In this document: piece by piece, positions 36,099 to 48,496 of the stretch
How the letters are laid out: each line of letters starts with the position of its first letter
Position numbering within the stretch: position 1 is the first letter of the stretch
Notes under the pieces: model-generated
The model's input: the letters and a program-made list of their open reading frames with translations, nothing else
The model's database searches: none
Told to the model about the DNA's origin: nothing
Program-made: the position numbers and the translations under genes
DNA from: Owenia fusiformis
Taxonomy: Eukaryota; Annelida; Polychaeta; Sabellida; Oweniidae
DNA length: 64,000 nucleotides
Reading direction: 5' to 3'
NCBI GenBank assembly: GCA_903813345.2
Contig: CAIIXF020000008.1
Span: forward strand, 30,466,867 to 30,530,866

Positions 36099-38355
36099 CT
36101 TGTCCAGTCAGAAGCTCACACGGAGTGAGAATATTTTTCAGAAAAAAATGACACGTCACTTCCTGGAGAAAATTGTCATCGTCGTCCATTTCTATAAGTT
36201 TCCATCGGCCATGCGCTATATTTAGTTTTCCATACACTGACTTTGCTCCTTCTGAATCAACATATGGATATAGATAATATGATGTTCCAAAGTCGTTTAT
36301 GGAAAAGTCATTGGCATACCTAGACCACCTCTGGAGTCGCGAGTATTCATAAACATGCCACATGATCACAAGCCTGGTAGAACCAATTCCCTCCGCATCT
36401 AACATGAGAGAAAGGCGAGAATGACCATTGATAATATGGTCATTTTCAAAAAACCAAACTTGTGTCGCAAAGTTCTCCCTATCGAAGATTTTAAAAACAG
36501 GGGGCTCTCCCAACCCAGTTGCTGTGAGAACTAAGCATGGTTCAGAGCTGTGCTTAATGAAAAATACCCTCCTTGGTTCTTGTCGACCATGATGAAGAGG
36601 AGGACAATTCGCAGCATTAGCGTCATTCATCACTTTCCTTATTTCAATAAGACTCCATGATTGTCGACTGTTAATCTCGGTGGTATAACTAGGCCTACTA
36701 CTCATTGGATTCTGAGATAGTGCTTTGATCAAACCGTCATTCTCAACATCAACAGAGAGAAAAAGATTACGATTACCGGAAATGGATGACCGGAATTTGT
36801 CGTTTATCAGTTCCCATGCTTGCCTCGGGGTGTCTTCATTTTCCAGGAGAATCGCTGATGTATTGTCAGAGGCTGCGACTGTTACAAAAAGACCTGTTTT
36901 AAAATTAACTAGCTTTCCTTCTTTCCAGTGGAATAGCTGTCTGCCCACCAATTCATTTAACAGCGGTCTTGCCTTCAGTGCTTCTCCCTCGTCATAACCT
37001 GTTAAAAACTCACAATATTTGTGATTATTTCGAATTAAAAACAGACATATAAGGTCCTCTATATTGTCTGAAGTGTGATCGAAAAACTGCCATTGACAGT
37101 GTGTCTCGATTGTGTCGACGCCTAAACACATGAGACTCGATGGATCATTTATGTCTTAAACCCCTATTTTACATGCATTATCCAAAGCAAAAATAGACGT
37201 TCCATTTTGAGATAATACCTGGGAATGTCTGTAAGTAAATGTGTCAGCTAACACAACATTAAATTCGGATGCATTCGTTACTTTCTCAGAGGGATCTACT
37301 TGAAGCGACAGTCCAGTTTCTAAATTGATCAAATGTCCAAAATCCCAATACCAAAGTTGAAATGTTGTTTTCTCCTCATCAAATTGCAAAAATATTGGTG
37401 ATTCGAGTTTTTTTTCCAGCAGTCAGTACGTCACATGGCCTAGACTGCAATTTAATGAAAAAGTATTTCCGTGGTTCAGATGTATTACAGGATAAGCTTT
37501 CGGGTTTATCCATAGTATTTTCCAATTCTATAAACGTCCAGTTTCCATTCTTCTCCATTTCGAATTCCTTTAGATAACCACGGTTATCGTTCACATCAGC
37601 TGCGAGAGTATCCAGGGATTCTATATTCAAGGCAGTTGTGTTTTCGGAATTTAGGTCGACCACGCTCAGGTGAACATCGCCCTGTGTTTTTCCGAGTGCA
37701 AGTCCAGTTTCAAGATGGTAGATAATATTATTTGACTTATACCATAATTGTGACTTTAAAGTACTCGCCAACACGGGAGATACGCTGATTTTCATGGTGG
37801 ATGTATCCACTGTTAAAGCTTCGCACACTGTGGCTAGTCGATCTATGTGGATGCAGTCATTTATATGTAATGTATCGTGGGTACTCTCGTACATTATAGG
37901 GAATGGGATCATTGCAAAAATATGACAGCAAATCGAGGTAAGTGATCTCAGAGTTTCTACTTAACATTGTGACTTGAAATCTTGCATACATATTCAATAT
38001 ACATAGTATGACGATGTGTGAAAGTTTCAGCTACCATATTCCTGTTATAGGGAAGATATTTGAAAAACATTTCGTAAACGTCAACATATATGTATAAAAT
38101 GGATGCACCTATGTATCATTTGGATTCAGAACGGTAACAAATGGATGCTTTAATAAATTATACTTTTATCATGATGATTTATTTACTGATGGACAACTCT
38201 CCAGATTTTCTTTGTATCCATTGTTTGGATAAACATTCCTCATTCAGTAAAGTAATTAGCCACCCCATTACAAGTAGTCTAAAGACACCCTCATGAAAAA
38301 TTGAAAATACTATATATAAACCCATCAACTGGAAAATGCCATTACAGATGAAATA

Positions 38356-39368
38356 AAGGACCCACGGTCCTGTGCTCACACAGTGTAGAACCTTCAGAGG
38401 AATGTATATCCTGATTTACAAACTAAAGTAAATATGAGATCAATTAAAGATGAGTCCTTTGTTGTTGGTTCAGATATGATTTGTTGTAGTCAAAGGAAAA
38501 CCTATGAATTTAACCTAGATTTCGACCTAGGCCTTTTAGTGTCCAAATTTTGAAGGAAAGTAGATTTTGAGGACGGCTTCTATTGAAGATTCTTATTAAG
38601 TTGGCTGCATCCAAGCTGTATCTAGTGTTGATCCTGAGATTTCAAAAGCCATAACTTCCGAACCTGAAGTCGGATCAAAATCTGGTTTGCAGATTCGGAT
38701 TCCTTGGATAATTCTACACATATTTCATAACTTATACATTGAATTCCAAGAACTTTTTATTGTGACCTACTTTTCGGATGCCATATCTCAAAAACGGTAA
38801 GAGTGATCAAAAACAACTTGCCTGTAGGGATTAGCTTTTTTCCAAAGAACATGATTAAAAAAACAGAGCAAAAATATTGAAGGACGACTGAAAAAATTGA
38901 AAAAATGACAAAGTACTGGATTTGACCTAGTTCTTGACCTTTGACCTGGTTTAAACCTGATTACACCCAGATCTGGACTTGGACCTGAACTGGACCTTGA
39001 CTTGGACCTAGATCTGGACTTGGACCTGAACTGGACCTTGACTTGGACCTGGAACTGGTGTTGGACCTGGAAATGGACTGGACTGGTATTTTTTCAATCT
39101 TTTCTTCACTTCTCTTGACTTTCTATAAGGCTATCATCAGATCGATTTTTCTCGAAATTTAAAAATCAGCAATTTCTCGGAAACCGGGCGAACTTGGAAA
39201 ATGGCGATGATAGGTCAAATAGACATTATGGATATGCATAAAATGAATGTTGAAATGACTCAATCCGAATAGCAGTTTTAATTTGTGCAGCCAATGTTGA
39301 CAGACAGACGGACCAACAGACAGACGGACGCCTGGTGGGTCCCATAGGCTCACTGTGTGAGCCAAAAA
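38356..39368 (+). mobile_element. 1-kb dispersed repeat, copy B
   Basis: Starts AAGGACCCACGGTCCTGTGC and ends with the near-palindrome GGCTCACTGTGTGAGCC followed by AAAAA; copy C at 61140-62105 has the same ends. The middle carries GGACTTGGACCTGAACTGG minisatellite, the inverse of the repeat at 220-530. The GACGGACGGACG run near 39310 is shared with other copies. Non-coding. Confidence 0.75.
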
Positions 39369-39386
39369 CTATGGTTTTATCGCTAA

Positions 39387-40268
39387 TATGTTAAATTGAA
39401 AAACGGGTCCATAACATGTAATGATGACAATGAAAATGTTGAAATTAGGTACGCCAATGAAGTGAATTCAGAGCAAAAGACCCATCGACCCACTGGAATA
39501 CCCACAAATCAAGTTTCATAGCCTTGCCCAAGTCGGTCTCTTTTACTTATCTTGATTTCTATTATGACCGCCTTGTACCCAAGAGAAAGCCAGGTGCTTT
39601 ACCGACCCAATGTTTTTGTCGGTAAAATTTGACAAATCAACGACGGCCCTACATTGCCGGAATAGGTCTTCGTGCATTTCCATCGCGAATTCAGTTTTGA
39701 TTTTGAATCAACTTTGAATTGCATGATTTCATTTATACGAGTATTAATGACTGCTTACATTCCAATGTACATTTAATAACATAATATTTTGTAACTCTCA
39801 AGAAACACTCGATCAGATCATTGAATTTGAAGTCCTAGACGGGTAGTTTGCTTTTTTTATGCAGGTCAACCTGATAACGTTTTGATTGGTCAATCAGCCT
39901 GAAGTCACACGTTGTGTCCATGTCCATATTGTCAATCAAAATGGTTTTGCGATATCCTTAGGTAGCCTAGGTATTATGGGAATCTCGGAACCGCTGAATA
40001 ACTTAGCATAATATCAGCGATGATACATTGGATTGTACAAGATGGTAATAATTCAAGATCAGATAAGTAAATAAATACCGACTTGGGCAAGGCTACAAGT
40101 TTCAGAGCCATTAACATTCCTTGAAAGTGACAATGAGCAGCCAACAGATGGACCATCCGTAAATTTTGATGATTTTGTCAGCTCAGCTGAACGAGCCTCC
40201 AGATTCCTTGAAACAAATGACCATAATTCAAGAATAGTATTATCTATTTACAATTTTTTGAAATCGTG
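39387..40268 (+). pseudogene. Coding exon remnant inside the Transib-like element
   Basis: Open sequence at 39387-39518 continues in the same frame at 40105-40268 once the MITE and one 9-bp target copy are set aside. Together they give ~98 codons ending at a good splice donor (TCGTG then GTAAGT). The peptide reads like a real protein: NDDNENVEIRYANE, then EPLTFLESDNEQPTDGPSV, then ERASRFLETNDHNSRIV. I do not recognise it. It may be part of the element's own transposase gene or a captured host exon. The 1-kb repeat truncates it upstream. Confidence 0.5.
39519..40095. mobile_element. MITE with 9-bp target duplication (Mutator-like), copy 2
   Basis: Inverted ends TAGCCTTGCCCAAGTCGGT; direct repeat CAAGTTTCA at 39510-39518 and 40096-40104. 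It is the inverted relative of the element at 9532-10156 (shared GATCTTGAATTATTACC and ATTGGTCAATCAGCCTGAAG or their complements). It interrupts an open coding exon. Confidence 0.85.
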
Positions 40269-43200
40269 GTAAGTGGAATCTTTCCAATGACCAATATAGC
40301 ATTATTATTGTTTTTGGACACTGTGGATTAAAATATTAAAAAATCACACATTCAAAATGATTCAATTGAAACCTAGCCAGTCTGTTCAATGAATCCAATC
40401 AGAACGTCTACTAATCCACATGATACATCATAATTAAATTGCTTTTTAAAGCGGATATTTCATACCATAACTCCAAAAATATTATAGAACGCATTGTATT
40501 TGTATTTTACTTCACACAGACATATTTGTGTATGTGAAATAATTATATTACTTGAATTTTGTATTCCCCATTACAAGGTAAACCTATGGCAAATTATACA
40601 TACATGTACCTTCTCACAGCTATGAGCGAGATGATAAAACTGGTCGAGTGAACTCGTTTGAGTTATCTATTCTCCGTAAAAATATCAGAGAATGTGTGTT
40701 TATAGCGTAGCTTTGGTTTTGTAAATCAATGAAGTATGATATACACGGATGAGTAAATATAGATTATTTAAACAGTATTGCAAAATTCTTCCATTGAAAA
40801 GTACAGAGGCGGGCACTCACGAAACATTACATGTGCCTGACTGCATCCACATAGATCGACTAGCCACAGTGTCGCATGGTACGACCTGGTTTTGTATAAA
40901 ATACACACATTGTACTTTTGTTACGTAGTCAGGTTCAAATGGAATCACCTTGAAGACTGGCGCTGAGTTATTGGTGTTGTCACACTCCAGCCAACGGTTA
41001 ACGTCATTCATTGCGACATGAACATTACATGGGGTTGTAGACACGATAGTCTGGTTGTTTCTTTTCTCTAGTGTTGCTGGTGATATTGTGAGTCTACCGC
41101 CTGTGCTAAAGTGTATCAAGGCACCGTCCCTCAAGAGCCACAATTGGTGCGCAATCCTATCAAACTCGTATGGCAAAAAGGAGATTCCATTTTGATATGT
41201 CAGTACGGAACATGGGAAATCGTCGTTTTGAATGAAAAACACCCTCTTGCATGTCCTTTGTACTTTTATAAGTTCCATTGGTTCTACGTCATTGTCTTCT
41301 TCTAGATTTATGACTCTACTCACGAAATTTTGATCAAAGCTCTCAATTTTCCCATGTCCGCGGTAATACCAAAGGATGTCAAGTGGAATGTCATTTTGAA
41401 GTAACCATGGCAACTCTTCACATTTTAGACTCCTGTTGTGTCCAAAGGTTCGGGGTGGTAGAATATATAGACACGTTATGTCCTTGAAAAATGTAGGCGT
41501 GCTAATTAAAAGTGTGGTCCAGGAGCCAGTGTCTTCACCCCTATTTGGACTCGGCTGTGCATGTGTATCTGTATTAAACGTCGCATTGAGACGCACAACT
41601 TCATCCCCACAGAACATCCATGTTGATGCATTTTCATGAAAGGCATCCCACTCATTCAAAACGACTTCCTGGTTTTGTAAATACGTATAAATGGTTACAT
41701 TTTCAAACGCAACATTAACAAAATGGTTCCCTTTCTCATACCAAGAACATGGGCCTGGTTGGTCGAAATCATAGTGTTCGTATACTAAATCGAACGTGTC
41801 CGTCGTCATAGATTTATTTGCAGCGCATAAAGTGTAACACGGTTTGTGTTTATGTTGGATGACAAAGTATCTTTCTTGTAGTTTGAGGCCGCATGGGGGA
41901 AGTCCTTCTAATGTGAACGGTGCGAATTCCCAGTTTGCTCCTTGGCCACCTTCATCTACTTTGGAGATAGATACATTACCGGACTCGTCAACAACAAGTT
42001 GCATATTACTATCACTGGCAACTGTCAACGTACTATTACCTTCGAGAATCCATCGTTGGTTTGTATCGTTCCGTTCAAAGTCCAAGCCGATCTTCTTGTT
42101 TGGATAGGACGAAAGTAAAAGACCTGTGGTTGCATGCACGATATAATCACTATCTTGATACCAGAGTTGTTCCGTGATATTATCGTAGTCAGTGTCAGCC
42201 ATGATAAGTGACATTTGTGTTCCTGTTTCAGAGTTGAATGACAATACCCTACACGAATCTCTGTCCTGGATTGCAAAAAGGCCCAAGTCCTCGATGTCCA
42301 AAGCAGTACTTCTACGTGCGCGGTGTCTTGTCACGTGATTTACGATTTTATCATATTGGTGATATTTACTCGCTCGCTTTTGATAATCAAATATTTCAGC
42401 AATATTGCGTTTAGCATTTTTGTATGTTGCCGTAGGTTCGATCGTGCGATTGTGTAGTCTTCATTTATTCACTTCTGGAATGGCATCGGAGTATTCTCGT
42501 TGTAGGTTTGCTTGTCGTTTCTTTCGAGATCGTTCAATTGTTTCGTGGTCATTTAACATAGCCGAAATTATATCATGCTCCGTTATAATGTCATCTAGAT
42601 CGTCAAAGCTCGCATTCGAGAATTGCAAAACCTCGTCGGGATTAGACTCATTTAAGTGGTCAAAAATATCACTCATGTCTTGTAATTTTCCAAAGTTATA
42701 TGCCATGATATTTAAGGCAGCATATTCACGGGCATTTTCTGGACCTTCCGGATCCACCATGTCGTTTCCAGGAACGCCAATGTCGTCATTTCTTGTACCG
42801 TTGTGCATAGAGGTCAGATCATCAGAGTTTATTACCTCAAGAAAAGAGATGACGTCATCAGAGTCGATTATTTGCAACAACTCTCTTACACGCCCCTCCA
42901 TCATGGTTTGGCATTCGATTAAAGAATAAACCACCGCTGAGATAGTTAGGTACATCGGGTATAGCATCGATCTTTGTTTCCAAAATGTTTTAACTGAAGA
43001 TTCATTGGCGTTCGAATTACACGACGGGATCCAGTCCATAATTTTTCTTGTCACTTTCGCATCCTGCTCTGGGATGATAATGAGCTGTTGTTTTAATTGC
43101 GTTCATGACACCAAACTCATCGATGTCATTTATCGCTCTACGATCGCGATCTGTACTGTTATTGGGCAAATAAATTCTAGTGGTATCTAGTTTTACATCA

Positions 43201-43556
43201 TTCGAAGTGTCGACGGAAATTCCCTGGTCTAACGATGGCATATTAAACGGAATATGCACTGTCGCGTCACCAACCGTTTCCCCAGCTATAGCAGATTGAC
43301 TTCGCTCTTTGATGATTGCGCCTATTTTGCTTCTGATCTCCTCCCATTTCACACCCGCCATATTGTTCTTATCAACCGTTCTTTTAAAGTCATTGATTCG
43401 GTCTTTGAATGATTTAGTTCCAGATTTATACGCTTTACCTTTGACTCTTTCATCCCTGCGCATGTTAATTATGTTCATTGTCAGAATGATATCAAATTGT
43501 TGAAGCAAGACCAGGGCACACCAGAAAGCGGCAACCCGTTGCTGTAATTGCGCCAT

Positions 43557-44692
43557 CTTTCAGTCCAGCAGCTGAAAAGAACAATAGTATATTTTAGGTA
43601 TTTAGATAAGATCATAGAATTCAAGATTTGCCTTTATCAAAATCGTGCTATTAGTAAATTTTCTGCAATTTCATATGATTGTGCGGTTTGAATAATATTA
43701 TTATGAATAGGTTTTGTGTGCTCAGCCCCACCCTCAAGTATCGTTGGAAAAGGTTACTGTGATATTTGCGTCTTTTCTTTTAAACATTCTTTTGCGTCTT
43801 TCAAATACTTCTCTTAAATTTTCTTTTTGAAATCGTGTATTCTGACATCAGTAAGAAAGGTTTTTCAAGCTTTATAGGCTAGCCTTAAATAATCTGTACT
43901 TTACTTTAATAAAACTATATTCAAGCAAGCGGAGCGAGGTACCCATATGCTACTGTTCCTCAAGCCAAGTGAGATTGAAAGCCCCATTCTGATTTTGGCA
44001 TTTAGCCGAAGGCGTGGCTTTAACTTCGATGTTTACAAAACTGGTACTATTTAATTTGCTTAATATAATACAGGTCCTTACATTTTTGCTGTCCTTCAAG
44101 TGACACAATGGAAGATCGTAACAAAATGCAGTTAAACAATAAATCGTCGATGCTTCTTGAGATTCCGGGTGTCTTTTGTTGATTTCTCAGACAATTGAAT
44201 TGGGTGAACGAAACGTCTTTAAGTTTCGTATGAAACCAGGAAAGTTCATGTGCTTCACCCACAGACAATGCTTTCGAAACTTTCCGGGTATTTGTGTCAC
44301 TAAAAATAGCCGTTGTTGATTTGAAAATGTTTGTTTCTGGTTTCACATAGTAATTTGTCACCACTGATATCTCAACTAATGTAGATGTATGTTTAACGCA
44401 ATATTTTGTTTGTTTTTTTTCGATAAATGGACTGGCACCCTAACACAGTAAGATCTACACTATACGAAAAAGGTGCAGCAGGAAACATACCGGGTGAGGG
44501 TACTTGTTAAAATTTGTCCCATTTTTCCTCACAATATTTCGTGTCGTACGTCAATATCGTAACTTCAGATTTTGTTCCATAAAGCTTTGATTTTGAGGCA
44601 TAGTTGGCAACATTTGAGTCAAATGAGTTTGGAAATTTCTGATCGAATTTTAATTTTCGACATCTTCCATTTAATCAGATCCCTAAAGTATG
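43557..44692. other. Upstream flank of the lectin-like pseudogene
   Basis: No recognised gene. A 105-aa open frame on the minus strand (44364-44047) has no family resemblance. It could be decayed upstream coding sequence or chance. The rest is AT-rich. Confidence 0.35.
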
Positions 44693-45921
44693 TTAAAGGC
44701 CCCGTGAAAAGTTTGAAAACATAGTTTAATCATCATACTCGTTTCCCAGTTTGATTTTCAATCACACTGGTATCAGTGGACAAATTTTCTATCCGAAAAA
44801 CAAACAAACTATCTGATTGGTGCACGTTAAAACCAGTGCACAATCAGATGATTTGTTTGTTTTACTCGGGGATCTCATTTGTCAGACTCCTTTTAAACCA
44901 TAGTTAATGGCCCTTAATTATTGACTAATGAGGTTGACTGGTCAGCTTCTATTTACCTTATACAAAAGAATTAGCATAATGTAGGCTGAATAAGATGATA
45001 TCTCTTTTATCAGAATCCTCAATCTATGACAAATTAATAGGGTTTTGGGCAGAAATATCAGCCTGATATTCCAAGGTACGTATGAACACATCATACCTTG
45101 GAAATCCAAGATGTTTAATCATCGCAATATTACTTTTTATGACTTGAAAAACGATTAGGTTATTGAAAACACGGAATGGAATCCTGTGCTAAGGGCTGAC
45201 ATGAAAAAGTCAGTTCATCCCAGTGGAGATTAAACACACAAGACATTTTGTTTGAATAATGTGACTTTTGAAAAAAAGTTGCACATCTTAAAACTTTCAA
45301 ATATTTTAATTTCCCGCCATTTTAGAAAATAGGTTATGATGTCACCATACGCTTTGATGTCATTTAATTTTTTCTCGTACAAATATTTTCTAAATAATGG
45401 TAAACTTTTTGCCGAAGTGCTCTGACGTCACCCAAAATCAATGCGATTGGCCTCTGACACATGTGGTCTACACTAGTTGAACAATTTAAGGTCATGGACT
45501 TACGTCAGAAGGAAGAAGAATAATCAACAAAGTGTTAAAATAAAGAGAAAATAATTTTTACCATATCTAGATCTGGACTAGTTATGTACCATTGGAATAC
45601 TATTTCAAAATACATTTTCTCTGAACCACTTAATTGCGTTTTTTTTTAATTTTCAACAAATATTATTTGAAATAAATTGACTTTTTGATATTAGATTGAA
45701 ACGTTTCACATACCAAAGTTATAATAACATTCGGTAAGACTTTAATAATGAGCCAATGTAGTTTAAACCTTATCTCGGTCCTCTAACAAATATAGACAAT
45801 ATTGCTAGGGAAGGAAACATGTGGGTATGGTGCTTTTCACTGCTAAGTGAAAATCAAAGAAGACACGTATATTCCCAGCAAACTCTATAATTGTGTGCTC
45901 CTATTTCACTGGGGGGTATCG

Positions 45922-46213
45922 TGATGCAACAACACCGTGTTGTTGCATCAAGATGGCCAGACTTCCGGTGATAGATTTTCGTACGATGTTTTGTTTTCCC
46001 AATTTACACCCATTTCTAGGACGAGTTGCTCAATAATCATACACATGCAGTTAGCGCATGATCTATATTTTAAAAAACTGTCATTGGTATACATGTAGCA
46101 TCATCAAGAAGCGATAAATTCGTGGTTTTAATTCCTCACTATTGATGCAACAACACCACTCTGTTTCTTATCGATGATGCAACAACACCAATGTGCTGAT
46201 GCAAAAACGCCAA
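45922..46213. repeat. Cluster of GATGCAACAACACC motifs
   Basis: Bases 45922-45950 form a perfect 14+1+14 palindrome whose arms are TGATGCAACAACAC and its complement. The same motif recurs in direct orientation near 46143 and 46176, and in diverged form (GATGCAAAAACGCCA) near 46198. Function is unknown. Confidence 0.75.
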
Positions 46214-47855
46214 TATAATGTATCATTGAACAACAAGAGAAACTGTTTTATGTTCTGTTTACAGGTGTAGGTCGGGACATGAATAAAACGCGTGAGTCAG
46301 TGGTCCATGAACGAAACGTATTTTGTTTGGTTTCTTTTTCTATATCACAGTTAAAATGATATACAAGGCAAACTAAATAAAGTACAGAATCCCGGGAGGC
46401 AATCTCATTGATATTGTATCTGAAAAATAAAGATTATGCATTTTCTAAATTAAATGCCCTTGATTTACCGTATGGAAATTGCTTACAAATAACTAAATAT
46501 AATTTTGGAAAGACAACAGATATCAGTCATTTTGTGTTGTTAGTACCTCAATTGAAATACTCAATTCTGATTGGTTGATTAGCGGGCAACAAAATGTATT
46601 GTTAGTGTTGAAATACTCGATTCTGATTGGGTGATTAGTAGCGGTCAAAATTATGTACTGTTGACCGCTACTAGGTACTGTTGACCGCTACTTCTGAAAA
46701 AAAGTTTCATGACGTCACAAAAAAACATGGAAGACGGACATTTTGTAAACGTTGATGAAAATGACTTTACTAGGCGACAAGTATAGCAAAAATACAAATA
46801 GAAACTTAAGGTTAACATAATCATTTTCTAACAATATGACACCATCCCATTGAAAAACTTCTGTTTTCCTGTGGTAGAGGCTAACATTGACACCAGGTGT
46901 GTCATGAGCGATCAAAAAATTATTCACTGCGGATTTCCAATCTGTGGAAAATTGAGGGAAATTTGTATTTTGTCACCTTCAAAACAAGTACATTTATACC
47001 AATAATACCTATTTTTAATTACCTGTCTATTGTGTATTACTCTGAAATAAATTTATAATGATTCAGTCAAGCATATTGAGTGCAGCTGTGACTGCATGTG
47101 GACTGTAATATGGAGGGAAATTATGGAATTTTCATTTTTTGATTTTTGATCACTGAAGACACCACTTTGTCAATTCTAACCTCTAACTCTACAAGAAAGG
47201 TCTTCCAACCAGATGTTGTCATATTGTTTGGAAATGATTCATCTTTAAAATGATATATAATACTGGCATATGGTTTAACACATACCATAAAATATTCATC
47301 TTTAAACTAAGTTGCGTAGTGATTTTTGGCCCACCTTGTAAGTTTAATGTCTCCGATAAATCTTGCCACCTTTTTATATTATAGAAAAACTATGATATAT
47401 TGGCTAAATTGATGATGTCATGGGTTATAGGTAGATATCCGACCATCCCAAAACAAGATTGATTTATTGCTTGTGTTTAAAAAAAATACATATGACATCA
47501 AGCCAGCCATTATTTCAATAGAATACAAAAAAATGTAAATACACAGGCATAAATACACTGATATAAAAAAGTGGCGGGATTTATCGGAACCATCTATTAT
47601 TTTATCAAATGCACTCGATACGTTGATCTCAACTTGGCATTCAATTTCATGAAGAGATGACGGATCGAATGAATTTTGCGAAGCCACTTATTGATGTGGC
47701 TGCCTTTACAGGCCTTCCGTTGATTTATAATGTATAATATGTGTTTAAGTTTGCCGATTTGAGGTGATTTGTTTCAGACTGCCAAAAATGAAAAAACGCG
47801 TGTTTCAGTGTGAAAACCAATGCAATGGGACTCTGACTGTCACACATGTGGTCTA

Positions 47856-48496
47856 CAGGGTGTCCCGAAAGTATGGGGTCCCCCTAGGCAGACATACACC
47901 AATGTCTCCATAGTATGTGTCATATATCATTTTAAAGCTCATCCAAGGTTACATTGATTTGCCAAGTATCATCGTTCAATTTACAAATGGGAAAAAGTTA
48001 CAGGCATTTCAAAACTTAGTGTTTGGCCAAAATTAAAGTTAAAATCAGTATCCTGAAAACACCACTAACCCGAATGTGACCAAAAATATGGGTGATATCA
48101 TTAAAAAGAGGATGGATATTAAGTTGTAAAAAGAGGTCGGTAAGGGCAGATACTCCAAGGAAACTCTTCTAAAATGCCTTAAAAGGTTTTATTAGGATTA
48201 TTAAATGCCATACCCCTATTTGCAGTGTATTTAAGGTCATATATCTGGAAAGAATTGCTCCTGTTAACATGGTCAAGGGAGACGCGGCGACTATTAATTT
48301 TGTGTACAACTAAACTTGAATTTTGGTAAAACAGTACATTTTGAAATGTATGTAACTTTTTCCCATTTGTGAGTTGAACCATGATACTTGGCAAATCAAT
48401 GTAACTTTGGACAAGCTTTAAAATGATATATGATACATACTATGGGGACATTGTTGTATGTCTGCCTAGGGGGGCCCATACTTTCGGGACACCCTG
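47856..48496. mobile_element. Mariner-like MITE, copy 2
   Basis: Ends CAGGGTGTCCCGAAAGTATG, TA on both sides, 641 bp; it is the same family as 16596-17241 in opposite internal orientation. An unfilled version of the target (CACATGTGGTCTA..GTTGAACAATTT) survives near 45465-45490. There is no transposase. Confidence 0.88.

Larger units (their letters stand above)
37826..40871. mobile_element. Transib/ProtoRAG-like element inserted in the lectin-like gene
   Basis: Inverted ends of about 34 bp start CACTGTGGCTAGTCGATC, and the 5-bp duplication TCGCA lies at 37821-37825 and 40872-40876. A CACTGTG heptamer plus 5-bp duplication is the signature of Transib and ProtoRAG elements, the relatives of RAG recombination signals. 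Removing it with one target copy restores a smooth module (VVPC followed by EALTVD, as in PCEVLT-type neighbours). The 3,046-bp interior holds the 1-kb repeat (38356-39368), a Mutator-like MITE (39519-40095) and a broken coding exon (39387-40268). No RAG1-like core was recognised. Confidence 0.8.
31888..43556 (-). pseudogene. Long secreted multi-module protein, beta-trefoil (ricin-type lectin-like) repeats; broken
   Basis: Coding blocks on the minus strand (43556-42461, 42334-40872, 37820-36104, 32585-31888) line up as one apparently intronless gene of well over 1,500 codons. The N-terminus is hydrophobic (FWCALVLLQQ), so probably a signal peptide. Dibasic clusters SRKKRQ and RARRST look like furin-type sites. 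From about 42300 down, roughly ten modules of ~150 residues repeat the pattern [Y/F]FI...PCxxLT...QLWY...H/NLxTGL, then QxW-like segments; this resembles ricin-type beta-trefoil units. Two transposons interrupt it (37826-40871, 32591-36098), and about three further interruptions separate the blocks, so this copy is not functional. Its original role is unknown; binding of glycans is a family-level guess. Confidence 0.7.
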
